Assembly (NCBI GenBank): GCA_963706385.1
Contig: OY970153.1
Coordinates: forward strand, 1,302,001 to 1,366,000
DNA: 64,000 nt
Direction of reading: 5' to 3'
DNA from: Poindextera sp963706385
GTDB taxonomy: Bacteria > Pseudomonadota > Alphaproteobacteria > Caulobacterales > Caulobacteraceae
Shown: positions 24,049-33,448 of the stretch, in pieces
Layout: each line of letters begins with the position of its first letter
Numbering within the stretch: position 1 is the stretch's first letter
Position numbers and translations under genes: made by a program
The notes under the pieces: model-generated
What the model saw: only the letters and a program-made list of their open reading frames with translations
Database searches by the model: none
Told to the model about the DNA's origin: nothing

Positions 24049-26524
24049 CTACATCTTCACGCGCAGAGTCAGATACCACTCGGCGGGCGGGTTGTAGGTG
24101 CCATAGATCAGACCGCCGGCGCTCTGGTCCTGACCGGTGGTCAGGTAGCGCTGGTTGGTGACGTTGGCGCCGCCGACCGTCAGCGAGTATTTCTCGTTTG
24201 GCGAGATATACCCCACCGACAGGTTAACGATGTCGGTGGCCGGCCGCTTCAACAAGGGCGTATTGGCGATGTCGTTATACATCACGTCGGTGTGGGTATA
24301 GTCCATCAGGAAGCGCAGCTTGCCATCGTTCGCCAGGGTGTAGTCGTACTGCGGGCTGAGGCTGAGCTTGAAGTCCGGCGTCTTCGGCAGCTTGGTCGAA
24401 AGCGGCAGGGCCACCCCCGGCCCAGCGGTGCCCGGCGCCGTGTAGGTATAGTGGGCGTCCATGTAGCCGACCGTGGCGCCCATCGAGAAGCCGTGGCCGA
24501 GGATCGCCTGGGCTTCAAGCTCGACGCCGGGGATCACCGCGTTGCCGGCGTTCTTGATCGTCGGCGAGATGCCTTCCTGCACGTTCAACTGGATGCCGTT
24601 GTACCAGCTATAGAAGCCGGCGGCGTTGACGATCAGGCGCCGGTCGAACCATTCCGACTTCACGCCGAGCTCGATGGTGTTGTCCTTTTCCGGCCCGAAC
24701 TGCGCCAGGCTGGCATCGGGAATCGGGTTGGACAGGCGGGTGGTCCAGCCGCCCGACTTGAAGCCGGACGAGCCGGACACATAGGCCATCACGTCGGACG
24801 TGACATGATACTGCGCCCCGACTGTCGGGCTGAAGTTGTTAAACTGCTCGTGGTTCATCCCCGCCGGGAAATAGCGCAGAGGGTTACTCGCCACGGGAAA
24901 CCCAAGCAGGACCTGGCAGGCCGCGGTGACCGGATAGCAACCGGAGATTTTATAGCTGAAGGCGTTCTCGTCCATCTGCTCGCCTTCGAACCGCTTCATA
25001 TCGACGGAATAGCGCCCGCCGACGGTGAGGGAGAGCTGATCGGTCACCTTGTAGTCCACGTGGGCGAACGCCGCGTAGGATGATGTGTTGAGCAGGTTCA
25101 GGCCGTTGATTTGCAGCAGCCCGCCCGGGAAGGTGACGAAGTCATGGATGAGGCCGCCCTCGTTGAAATAATACAGGCCGGCGACGTAGTGCAGGCGCAG
25201 AGTCCAGGGCGGATCCGATCACTTGCAGCTCTTGAGAAACCTGGTGCTGCGCCTCGATGAACGACGGTTCGAGGATTTGCAGCACGGAGCCGTCCTCGTC
25301 CATGCCGGCGTGCAAGTTCAGGCCGCGATAGGCGGTGATCGATTTCAGCTCCAACGACGAGTTGATATCCCAGTCCATGGTGATGGCCCCGCCGTAGGAG
25401 TCCATCTTCGAATAGTTGTTCCCGTTGGCGTAGGTCGTGTCGATATTGCCAGTCATCGCCGTGGCGTCGTCGTACAGCAGGCCGCCCGCGGCTAGTGTGA
25501 CGATTCCGGGATTGGTGACGGTGTAGCCGGCGGCGTTGATCCCGGGACCGCGAGGACCGCAAACGGCCGGCGCGAATGCACCCTCGGCGCAGAGGTTGTA
25601 GAACAGCCCGAACGCCGCCGTTGGGCCGCTCGTCACGGTCTTGAGCACCGTGTTGGCCGTGGCGGTCTGGTCCTCGTGGGTTTCGTCGGCGGTGATGGTG
25701 ACCTTGAAGTCGCTGCGCGGCGTCCAGAGCGCCTTGAAACGGACCACCTGCTGGTTCTGGCCGCCCTGGGTGTTGCCGTTGCTGCCCTGGCCGGCCGAAT
25801 CGAAGATGGCCGGATCGGCGACATAGGCCGTGGGATAGGGGATGCGCTTCTGGTAGCCGTCGCGCTGCAGCGACGAGAAGGTCACGCTGGTGCGCAGGGT
25901 GTCGGCGAGCGGAAAGTCGAACGTGCCGGCGAAGTCGCGGCGGTTGAAGCTGCCGGTCGTGGCCTGGACCGTTCCGGTGTATTCCGAGCCGGGCGTGTGG
26001 GTGACCACGCTGATCGCGCCGCCGATGGTGTTCCGTCCGAACAGGGTGCCCTGCGGCCCCTTCAGGATCTCGACCCGATCCACGTCCATCAGGTTCTGGT
26101 TGGCGCCGACGGTGCGGGCCAGATAGACGCCGTCGACATAGACGCCGACGCCCGGATCGAGGTTGAACGCGAAGTCGTCCTGGCCGATGCCCCGGATCGA
26201 GGCCGACAGAACCGAGGTCGAACCGGAGAAGGGCGAGCCCTCGTCCAGGTTCACGTTCGGCGTCAGATTGGCCATCTGATGGATGTCGCTGATGCCCCGG
26301 ACCTTAAGGGCCTGGGCGGTGAAGGCGGTCACCGCGATCGGCACGTTCTGGATGTTCTCCGAACGCTTCTGCGCCGTGACCACGACTTCTTCGAGTTGAT
26401 TGCCCGCCGAGGTCGAGGCGGCGGCGGCCGCAGCGGCCGGCGTCGCGGCCATGGTCAACAGGATCGCCGCCGAACTCACCGAGCCCAGCAGAAGGGTATG
26501 CTTACGAATCTTGGTGGTGGTCAT
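24049..26524 (-). pseudogene. TonB-dependent outer-membrane receptor, interrupted by a single-base frameshift
   Basis: About 825 codons. The N-terminus has a signal peptide (HTLLLGSVSSAAILL..PAAAA), a plug domain (EEVVVTAQKRSENIQNVPIAV, SIRGIGQDDFAF, VEILKGPQGTLFGRNTIGGAI) and the first half of the barrel. The second half is in the next frame and ends with the barrel C-terminus (ADEWYL-type PPAEWYLTLRVKM). Frame is lost near 25198: reading ...ALDS then shifting by one restores RLHYVAGLYYFNEGG. One extra G explains it. It could be a real inactivation or a sequence error. Such receptors can import lignin-derived aromatics; AraC and MFS genes are adjacent. Confidence 0.85.
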
Positions 26525-26670
26525 GCCCGCCCTCTGAATTTTCCCCGACCGCCTGTTCATGGCGGCGTCTGGCCGTCAATATGAGGTTTACGTTACGAAA
26601 ATCTTGCACTGGGGCGCAGCGCCAAGAGGATAGACGCGCATTTTCGGCGGTTTCGAAGCCGAAGGCGCCG

Positions 26671-27606
26671 TCACGCGCGCGCCTTGAACTCGCTGGGAGA
26701 GACGCCGAACTTCTGCCGGAAGCAGCGGGTGAAATAGGCGCTGTCGTTGAATCCGAGATCGAAGGCGATCCCGGTGATGCTGGTGTTCGCCTCCGCGGCC
26801 AGCCGCTCGGCCGCGCGCGCCAGGCGGCGTTCGAGAATGTAGGCCGACGGCGTGGTCGCGCGCGCGGCGAAGACGTTCTGGATCGAGCGGGGCGAAACGC
26901 CCAGTTCCTCGGCCAGAAACGCCGTGCGCAGTTCGGGTTCGGCGAGCTGGCTTTCGATCAGCGCCTTCACGCGCTGTTCGAGCGGATTGTTGGGGGCCGG
27001 CGGGACCTGCGTTGAGCCCTTCACCGCCAGGCCGACCAGATCGAGCAGAACCTCGGTGACGCCGTGGAGCCAAAGCGGATCGGCGCGGCTCTGGTCGCCC
27101 TGCCGCCAGAGCGACAACAGAAAATCGTGCAATAGCCGCGATCCGGGCGCGCCGCCCGGGATGCGGCGCGAAATCACCTCGTCCAGGTTCGGCAGCCGCT
27201 CCAGCAACCGCTGGCGCGGTATCTCCACCACGATCATCTCGTTGGCCGGCGAAAGATCCAGCCGGTATCCGTCGCCGCTGTCGCACAGGGTGAAATCACC
27301 GGCGCGCAGGTCGGCCTCGCGGTCCCACTGGGTCTGCAGCGTCCTCCCGCGGTGCAGCAGGTGCAGCATGACGGACGGAGAGTCGGGGGCCTTCCCATCC
27401 GCCCAGCGATGCACCACCGAATGAGGCGCGCGCGGGCGGATCATCACCAACTCGCCCAGCGTCCAGCGCCACATCTCGGCGTCGAAACACTCGACCGTCG
27501 AGTCGACGCGCAAGCCGGCGAAGGTCTCCTCGGCGATCTGGTTCCAGAATCCCAGGCGCTCGGGCGGCGCGACGCAACCCGTCACAAAGCGTTCGATTAC
27601 GCTCAT
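26671..27606 (-). CDS. AraC-family transcriptional regulator
   Basis: 311 aa. N-terminal cupin-like sensor domain (residues about 1-190, FeaR/AraC-binding type) and a C-terminal double helix-turn-helix (residues about 210-308). The HTH carries the usual SPRSIQNVFAARATTPSAYI and FDLGFNDSAYFTRCFRQKFG, followed by SPSEFK. It is encoded upstream of the TonB receptor on the same strand with a 146-bp gap, so it may control the receptor and the cupin/SDR genes beyond. FeaR-type members sense aromatic aldehydes or amines; the effector here is unknown. Confidence 0.88.
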   Translation of the reverse strand: MSVIERFVTGCVAPPERLGFWNQIAEETFAGLRVDSTVECFDAEMWRWTLGELVMIRPRAPHSVVHRWADGKAPDSPSVMLHLLHRGRTLQTQWDREADLRAGDFTLCDSGDGYRLDLSPANEMIVVEIPRQRLLERLPNLDEVISRRIPGGAPGSRLLHDFLLSLWRQGDQSRADPLWLHGVTEVLLDLVGLAVKGSTQVPPAPNNPLEQRVKALIESQLAEPELRTAFLAEELGVSPRSIQNVFAARATTPSAYILERRLARAAERLAAEANTSITGIAFDLGFNDSAYFTRCFRQKFGVSPSEFKARA

Positions 27607-27739
27607 CGCGATCGGCTCCCCCCTCTCCCGCTCGGCCCGCCGTTCTCCAAGACGGCGTCAGCCCCTGAAATCTAGTTCCCGAGGCCGGCGGTGACCAGAA
27701 TTCGCGCGGCCAGCCGTTTCACCCTACGGAACCCTTCCG

Positions 27740-28996
27740 CTATCTGATCGACTTGCGATGTCCCGGCGCGGTCTCGTCAAGGCCGAAGGCCAGCAGGCCA
27801 GCCAGGATGCAGAGGCCCAGCATGATCCACAGCGGCGCCTGCAGTCCCGCCCGATCGGCCGCGACGCCGGCCAGCGACGGGCTGAGCACGCCGCCCAGCA
27901 CCTCGCCCGTGCCCATCACCAGCCCCATCACCGTCGCGGTGTGCCGTGCATCGACGGTCTCGGACGGGATGGTCGCCATGAACAGCGGGAACACCCCGTT
28001 CAGCGCCCAGCCGACGAAGAAGATCGCCGCCAGCGCGATCGCCGGGCCGTGGAAATACATCGCCCCGAGCGGCAGGATCACGCCGATGAACGGCACGAAG
28101 ATCATCACCGGCTTGCGCCCGACGCGGTCCGAGAGGCCGGACACGAGGAAGCTGCCGACCGTCGCCGACAGGCCCAGCGCGCCCATCAGCCAGCCCATCG
28201 TCCCCGACGCGAAGCCGCGCGACTGGGTGAGGAACAGGGGCATGAACGCCCAGCAGATCACCAGGTACGACACCAGCAGGATCGCGATCAGCGCGCACAG
28301 CAGGATGTTCTTCTGGGCGAAGGCCTCCCTGATCGCCAGCCGCTCCGGGCGCGCGCCTTCGACCGGCGCCTCGACCGCCGGGTCGCGGACCAGCCGCCAG
28401 ACCAGCGCCGCCGAGACCAGTCCCGGCAAACCGGCCAGGAAGAACGCGTGGCGCCAGCCGAAGGCGACGGCGAACGCCACCAGCAACACCGGCGCAACGA
28501 ACGAGCCGAGCAGATTCGAGCCGAAGTTCTGCGCCACGCCCATGGCCAAGCCGCGCCGCTTCGGCGTCACCTCGCTGGCGATCAGGGAATGGCTGATCGG
28601 CATTATGCCGCCCTCGGCCACGCCCATCAGCAGCCGCGCCCCGATCAGCATGGCGAACGAGGCCGCCACACCGGTGATGAAGGCGCAGAGCGAGAAGGCG
28701 ACCGTGGCGACGACGAGGATCAGCTTGCGCTTGCCGGTCCGGTCGGAAAGCCGGCCCACGGCGAAGCCGGAGATCGCCCAGGTGAGCGAGAGCGCCGCCG
28801 ACGCCAGGCCCACCTGGGTGTTGCTCAGCCCGAGGTCGGGCTTGACGAACGGCATCAGGAAATTCAGCGCGTTGCGATCGAAGAACACGATGCCGAAGTT
28901 CAGGCTGAGCAGCGCCACCAGGATCGCCTGATAGCGAGCGGACATTCCGCCCGTGGATCCGGCCACCGGCTCCTGCCCCGCGACGATGTCGGCCAT
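27740..28996 (-). CDS. Major facilitator superfamily transporter (aromatic acid:H+ type candidate)
   Basis: 418 aa with 12 predicted membrane helices. The cytoplasmic loop motif GRLSDRTGKRK between helices 2 and 3 and its repeat SGLSDRVGRKP between helices 8 and 9 are typical of MFS. A GGGGGAGAAG ribosome site precedes the ATG. It is the last gene of the amidohydrolase/MDR/VOC/MFS operon and likely imports the substrate of that operon. Confidence 0.88.
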   Translation of the reverse strand: MADIVAGQEPVAGSTGGMSARYQAILVALLSLNFGIVFFDRNALNFLMPFVKPDLGLSNTQVGLASAALSLTWAISGFAVGRLSDRTGKRKLILVVATVAFSLCAFITGVAASFAMLIGARLLMGVAEGGIMPISHSLIASEVTPKRRGLAMGVAQNFGSNLLGSFVAPVLLVAFAVAFGWRHAFFLAGLPGLVSAALVWRLVRDPAVEAPVEGARPERLAIREAFAQKNILLCALIAILLVSYLVICWAFMPLFLTQSRGFASGTMGWLMGALGLSATVGSFLVSGLSDRVGRKPVMIFVPFIGVILPLGAMYFHGPAIALAAIFFVGWALNGVFPLFMATIPSETVDARHTATVMGLVMGTGEVLGGVLSPSLAGVAADRAGLQAPLWIMLGLCILAGLLAFGLDETAPGHRKSIR

Positions 28997-29042
28997 GGTC
29001 TTCTCCCCCGCGTTCTTATGCGCTCTTAGATTGTGCGAAATG

Positions 29043-29582
29043 CTAGATGAACGACCTGATCGGCTGGTCTCCGCTCCAGCCCACCGCGGCCTGTTGGAAG
29101 CGGCCGAAGGTCTCGCGCAATCCCTGCGTCACCTCGATGAGCTCGAGGAATCCCGGCAGGGCGCCGCCGGCGTCCATGTAGCCGACGCTGCCGCCGGTCG
29201 GCACGCCGGCCTTGAACGCCAGGGTGAGCCCCTTGGCTTCCTGGGCGCGCACATCGGCGTCGAAATCGTGGCTCGCCACGCCGAAGTGGTGAAACCCGTA
29301 GCCGCGCGTGGCGATCAGCTCGCGGTAGACCGACGGGTGGTCGTCGTTGGGCTGGATCAGCTCGATCAGCATGTCGCCGCAGTAGCCCATGGCGATGGCG
29401 ACGTCGGCCCGCGACGGCGCGCCGCGGTAGATCGGGTCCACGCCGGTGAAATGATCCAGCAGGAACCAGGGGCCGACCTGCAGCTGCTTGATCCATTGGT
29501 CGATCGCCTGGTGGATGTCCTCCACCACATAGGCCATCTGGATGACGCCGTTGTAGTCGCGGCCGGGGCCCGTGTTCGTCAT
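29043..29582 (-). CDS. VOC-superfamily (glyoxalase-like) protein
   Basis: 179 aa. Paired beta-alpha-beta-beta-beta modules: first metal-site region GVIQMAYVVEDI near residue 12, with IELIQPN, YGFHHFGVASHDF and FLELIEVTQG later. The pattern resembles methylmalonyl-CoA-epimerase-like or glyoxalase_4 proteins. It may act as an epimerase, lyase or dioxygenase-like enzyme; the sequence does not say which. Second from last gene of its operon, 40 bp after the MDR gene and 46 bp before the MFS gene. Confidence 0.8.
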   Translation of the reverse strand: MTNTGPGRDYNGVIQMAYVVEDIHQAIDQWIKQLQVGPWFLLDHFTGVDPIYRGAPSRADVAIAMGYCGDMLIELIQPNDDHPSVYRELIATRGYGFHHFGVASHDFDADVRAQEAKGLTLAFKAGVPTGGSVGYMDAGGALPGFLELIEVTQGLRETFGRFQQAAVGWSGDQPIRSFI

Positions 29583-29622
29583 GTCGAGACGCTCCTTGTC
29601 GTTTAACCGACGCTTGGCTTGG

Positions 29623-30645
29623 TCAGTCCAGAGTGATGACCACCTTGCCGAACAGCTCGCCGGAAGCCTGGTGGCGATAGGCCGCGGCCGCGTCCTCGAA
29701 CGGAAAGGTCCGGTCGATCACCGGCTTGATCGCGTTGGCGTCCACCGCCGCGTTCAGACGCTCGGCCATCGCCCGGCTGCCGACGAAGATGCCGCGCAGC
29801 GATCCGCCCTTCAGCATCAGCGCATGAGGGCCGGTGTCCCCTTCCCGACCCGAGAGCACGCCGATCAGCGCGATCTCGCCGCCATAGCCGAGCGCCGCCA
29901 TCGATTGCGCCAGGGTGCCCGCGCCGCCGACCTCGATCACATGATCCACCCCGCCGCGCCGCGACAGGCCGGCGACCGCGGCGCCCCAGGCCGGGGTCTG
30001 GCGATAGTTCACCCCGTCCGACGCCCCCAACTCCCGCATGCGCGCCAGCTTCGCGTCGGACGAGGAGGTGGCTATCACCCGCGCGCCCGCCGCCTTGGCG
30101 ATCTGCAGCGCGAGCACCGACACCCCGCCGGAGCCGAGCACCAGCACCTCGGCGCCCGGACGCGCGGCCCTGGGCCCCTCCATCAGCGCGTTCCAGGCGG
30201 TGACCCCGGCGCAGGGCAAGGCGGCGGCTTCGGCGAAGCTCAGGCTTTCGGCGATCCGCACCAGTCCCGCCTGGGGCAGAACCACATAGTCCGCGAGCAT
30301 GCCCGGCGCGGGCGGCGCGCCCAGCGCGAGCCCGTTGTCCGCGGACGGGGGGCCGTCGACCCAGCCCTGGAAAAACAGGCCGGCGACGCGATCGCCGGTC
30401 TTGAACCGCGTCACCTCGGCGCCCGTCTCGACCACCTCGCCGGCGCCATCGGACAGCGGGGTGATGCCCTGACCGATCGGCCCGCCGAAATACTGGCCCT
30501 GAACGATGAGCTGATCGCGATAGTTGAGCGAGCAGGCGCGCACCCGCACCAGGACCTCGCCGGGTCCGGGCCGCGGAATCTCGCCCTGGATGAGGCTCAG
30601 CGCCTCCAGCGATTGGGCGCCCTTGCCGAGTTTATACCGCCGCAT
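29623..30645 (-). CDS. Medium-chain reductase/quinone-oxidoreductase-type dehydrogenase
   Basis: 340 aa MDR protein without the Cys-rich zinc lobe. It has CSLNYRDQLIVQGQY, TPLSDGAGEVVETG, GVTAWNALMEG and the cofactor motif VLGSGGVSVLALQIAKAAGA. The family reduces quinones, enones or aldehydes with NADPH. Gene order amidohydrolase-MDR-VOC-MFS suggests a small catabolic unit, probably for a phenolic side-chain compound. Substrate unknown. Confidence 0.85.
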   Translation of the reverse strand: MRRYKLGKGAQSLEALSLIQGEIPRPGPGEVLVRVRACSLNYRDQLIVQGQYFGGPIGQGITPLSDGAGEVVETGAEVTRFKTGDRVAGLFFQGWVDGPPSADNGLALGAPPAPGMLADYVVLPQAGLVRIAESLSFAEAAALPCAGVTAWNALMEGPRAARPGAEVLVLGSGGVSVLALQIAKAAGARVIATSSSDAKLARMRELGASDGVNYRQTPAWGAAVAGLSRRGGVDHVIEVGGAGTLAQSMAALGYGGEIALIGVLSGREGDTGPHALMLKGGSLRGIFVGSRAMAERLNAAVDANAIKPVIDRTFPFEDAAAAYRHQASGELFGKVVITLD

Positions 30646-30696
30646 TTGTCCCTTTTTCCCCGTGCTTCGGTTCGCGCCGGACCGGCGCCGTGACGA

Positions 30697-31569
30697 TCAT
30701 TTCACCAGGCCCAGCAGCTTGGCCGCGTTGTCCTTGAGCATCAGCGGCATGACCTCGTCGCGGAAGCCCGCCTCCTTGGCGGCTTCGATCCACACGTCCG
30801 GCTTGATCAGCGGAAAGTCGGAGCCGAACAGCACCTTGTGACGCAACTGGGTGTTGGCGTACTGGACCACCGGTTTGGGGAAGTATTTCGGCGACCAGCC
30901 GGAGAGGTCGATAAACACGTTCTCCTTGTGCAGAGCCATCGATAGGCTCTCGTCGGTCCAAGGCCAGCTCGGGTGGGCCAGAATGATCTTCATGTCGGGG
31001 AAATCCACCGCGACATCGTCCACCAGCATCGGCTGGCCGTATTTCAGCCGGACGCCGCCGCCGCCCTTCATGCCCGTCCCCATGCCGGAATGGCCGGTGT
31101 GGAAGACCGCGGGCAGGCCGTATTCGGCGATGACCTCATAGATCGGCCAGGCCATCCGGTCGGAGGGGTGGAAGTCCTGCATTGGCGGGTGGAACTTGAA
31201 GCCCTTGACGCCAAACTCCTCGATCAGCTTGCGCGCCTCGATCGCGCCCCGCTTGCCCTTGTGCGGATCGATCGAGGCGAACGGGATCATGATGTCGGCG
31301 TTGTCGCGGGCGAACTCGGCGATCTCCTCGTTGGCGATGCGCTTGGCGCCGGTGCCGGCCTCCATATCCACCGTGAACATCACGAAAGCGATCTGCTGTT
31401 CGCGGTAATAGGCGATGGTTTCCGGAATGGTCGGCCGTTTGCGGTCGGCTTTGAAATAGCGGCTGGTGGCGTCGAAATACTGGCCCATCACCGGATCTTC
31501 CGGATCGTGGCAGGACACTTCGGCGTGCACATGCACGTCGATGGCCCGGAGCTTCGAAAGGTCGATCAT
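30697..31569 (-). CDS. Amidohydrolase-superfamily (amidohydrolase_2) hydrolase/decarboxylase
   Basis: 290 aa TIM-barrel metal hydrolase of the ACMSD-like group. Metal ligands are visible as IDVHVHAE (residues about 10-17), GFKFHPPMQDFHP, VFHTGHSG, ILAHPSWPW and GSDFPLIKP. The shape resembles proteins annotated as 4-hydroxyphenyl-beta-ketoacyl-CoA hydrolase in hydroxycinnamate pathways and also aromatic decarboxylases; I cannot separate these from sequence alone. It is first in the operon and divergent from the MarR gene at 32005. If it is a beta-ketoacyl-CoA hydrolase it would release vanillate or 4-hydroxybenzoate from aroylacetyl-CoA. Confidence 0.8.
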   Translation of the reverse strand: MIDLSKLRAIDVHVHAEVSCHDPEDPVMGQYFDATSRYFKADRKRPTIPETIAYYREQQIAFVMFTVDMEAGTGAKRIANEEIAEFARDNADIMIPFASIDPHKGKRGAIEARKLIEEFGVKGFKFHPPMQDFHPSDRMAWPIYEVIAEYGLPAVFHTGHSGMGTGMKGGGGVRLKYGQPMLVDDVAVDFPDMKIILAHPSWPWTDESLSMALHKENVFIDLSGWSPKYFPKPVVQYANTQLRHKVLFGSDFPLIKPDVWIEAAKEAGFRDEVMPLMLKDNAAKLLGLVK

Positions 31570-32004
31570 GACGGGGCGCGCCCCGAGGCGGCGGCGAAAG
31601 CTTCCAGCCGCACGAACAAAGACCTTGAAACCGCGCTCACCTTGCCGCCTCCCTGACTGGTCCCGAGTGCGACCGGAACGCAGAAATTATCGCTTAGACG
31701 TCCATACCATCGGCGTCAAAAATTGCGAAGTGTTACATACAGACTTTCGCGTCCGGCGCGGCGTCGCCAAACTTGACCCGGCCTTCGGCTCGCGCGGGGT
31801 TCACGGCGGACGATCGACGCGGCCAAGCTGCGTCTGGTCAGGCAGGTGGCGGAAGAGGTCTGGGGCGAGTTGTAGAAATCGAATCCCCGATGGTTTGAAA
31901 ATATGTCTGCAACGCATACGGTCTCGTCCGAGATGGAGGCTTGTCAATCTTCCGCCCTTCATTCACCAAGGCCGGCTAACGGTTTTCCAGACGAAAGTGC
32001 GCGA
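31570..32004. promoter_or_regulatory. Divergent intergenic region, amidohydrolase operon / MarR
   Basis: About 430 bp without a confident gene. It must hold the promoter for the minus-strand amidohydrolase operon and for MarR. TATG and CATA arms around 9 nt (31902-31918) give a weak palindrome overlapping a possible upstream MarR start at 31903. Nothing else stands out. Confidence 0.3.
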
Positions 32005-32475
32005 ATGGCGGCGAAGCCAAAGGGGAAAGTGGTGGCTGAACGACCTGCCAACGACGGCGGCGTCAGTGAACTCGACGACATTCTGGGGTTCCACATTCGA
32101 CTGGCCCAGGGGACGGTGTACCGGCACTTCACCGAGACCTTCTCGCATGTCGGTCTGACGCAAAAGCAGGTGTCCGTCCTGTGGCTGACGCACCAATTTC
32201 CTGGAATATCCCAGGCGGACCTCGGTCGCAGGCTGCAGATCGACCGCGCCACCGTGATGGCGATCGTCAACCGCGTTCAGGCGCGCGGCTATCTCATGCG
32301 CAGCAAATCAAACACGGACGGACGGCTTCAGACGCTGACGCTGACCCCGGACGGCGTCGAAGCGCTCACCAATGCGCGCAAGGCGATCGCCGAGCACGAA
32401 CGCTGGCTCAGGTCCCGCTTCACCGAGGCCGAGGTCGCCACCCTGATCGGCCTTTTGCGCGCCATCCACGGCTAA
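32005..32475 (+). CDS. MarR-family transcriptional regulator 1
   Basis: 156 aa from MAAKPKGKVV; an in-frame ATG at 31903 would add 34 residues, and neither start has a clear ribosome site. The winged helix-turn-helix is typical: LTQKQVSVLWLTHQFPGISQADLGRRL, IDRATVMAIVNRVQARGYLMR and the wing SNTDGRLQTLTLTPDG. Divergent from the amidohydrolase operon, so it probably represses that set in response to a phenolic acid or its CoA ester. Confidence 0.86.
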   Translation: MAAKPKGKVVAERPANDGGVSELDDILGFHIRLAQGTVYRHFTETFSHVGLTQKQVSVLWLTHQFPGISQADLGRRLQIDRATVMAIVNRVQARGYLMRSKSNTDGRLQTLTLTPDGVEALTNARKAIAEHERWLRSRFTEAEVATLIGLLRAIHG

Positions 32476-32501
32476 TCATCCGCAATCGCGAGACCTAGAG
32501 T

Positions 32502-32590
32502 AAATTCCGATCAGATCGGAATTTGCTCGTAAGTCTTTAAGTGAGAGCATTTTCTTCGCCGAACCGGCAACCACTTCGGCGGGAAATGGT
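32502..32590. repeat. Palindromic intergenic element between convergent genes
   Basis: AAATTCCGAT (32502-32511), loop CAG, ATCGGAATTT (32515-32524) is a perfect 10-bp hairpin. It is followed by a second imperfect palindrome (GCATTTTCTTCGCCGAA ... CTTCGGCGGGAAATG). The GAGCATTTTC...GAAAATG style resembles short palindromic repeats common between genes in alphaproteobacteria. It may also act as a bidirectional terminator for MarR and the hydratase/lyase gene. Confidence 0.5.
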
Positions 32591-33421
32591 CTATGTCGTC
32601 CGCCTGGACTTGTCGTAGGCGCCCAGGCCCGGCTTGTAGCTCTTCTCGTCGATGAACTGGCGGATGCCTTCCTTGCGGCCCTCGTTGTCGAAGGAGTTGG
32701 CGGCTTCCTGCGCCCGGATCAGATAGTCTTCCGCATTGTCGTAGGTCAGTTCGCGGACGCGGCGGACGGCGTCCTTGGCGGCCTTGAGCGCCACGGGGTT
32801 CTTTTGCAGCAACACCTTGGCCAGAGCCGTGACCCGCGCCTCGAGATCGGCCAATGGCACGCTTTCGTTGACCAGACGCCACTCGGCCGCTTTCTTGCCA
32901 TCGATCAGTTCGCCGGTCAGGGCGTGATACATGGCGTCGCGCATCGACATCAGCTCGACCGCCACCTTGGTGGCGCCGCCGCCCGGCAGGATGCCCCAGT
33001 TGATTTCCGACAGGCCGAACTGGGCCTCGTCGGCCGCGATCGCCAGGTCGCAGGCGTAGAGCGGGGCGTAGCCGCCGCCGAAGCACCAGCCGTTCACCAT
33101 GGCGATGGTCGGCTTCTGGAACCACCGCAGGCGCCGCCACCAGCCATAGGCCTCGCGCTGCGCCTTGCGGGTGCCGCCAAGCCCCCGCGCCTCGGTGTCG
33201 CGGAAGTACTCCTTCAGGTCCATGCCCGCCGACCAGGCCGAGCCCTCACCCTTCAGCACCAGCACGCCGAAATCGTCACGGAACTCGATCTCGTCGAGAA
33301 TCTCCCCCATCCGGCGGTTGAGATTGGGGCTCATGCAGTTGCGCTTGTCGGGGCGGTTGAAACTCACCCAGGCGATGCCGTTCTCGATGCGGTAGGTCGC
33401 GACCGTGGAATCGTCGGCCAT
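32591..33421 (-). CDS. p-Hydroxycinnamoyl-CoA hydratase/lyase (feruloyl-CoA hydratase/lyase)
   Basis: 276 aa crotonase-superfamily enzyme, the usual HCHL length. It converts feruloyl-CoA to vanillin and acetyl-CoA. The subgroup signature WWRRLRWFQKPTIAMVNGWC followed by FGGGYAPLYACDL is present, with the oxyanion-hole motif SAGMDLKEYFRDTEARG, SEINWGILPGGG and the conserved Glu/Ser pattern. Start at MADDSTVATY, with GAGGGA 7-8 nt upstream. It is 27 bp after the vanillin dehydrogenase gene in the same operon. No feruloyl-CoA synthetase is seen in this window. Confidence 0.92.
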   Translation of the reverse strand: MADDSTVATYRIENGIAWVSFNRPDKRNCMSPNLNRRMGEILDEIEFRDDFGVLVLKGEGSAWSAGMDLKEYFRDTEARGLGGTRKAQREAYGWWRRLRWFQKPTIAMVNGWCFGGGYAPLYACDLAIAADEAQFGLSEINWGILPGGGATKVAVELMSMRDAMYHALTGELIDGKKAAEWRLVNESVPLADLEARVTALAKVLLQKNPVALKAAKDAVRRVRELTYDNAEDYLIRAQEAANSFDNEGRKEGIRQFIDEKSYKPGLGAYDKSRRTT

Positions 33422-33448
33422 GATGCCGTCCCTCTGCAATGGATTGAA

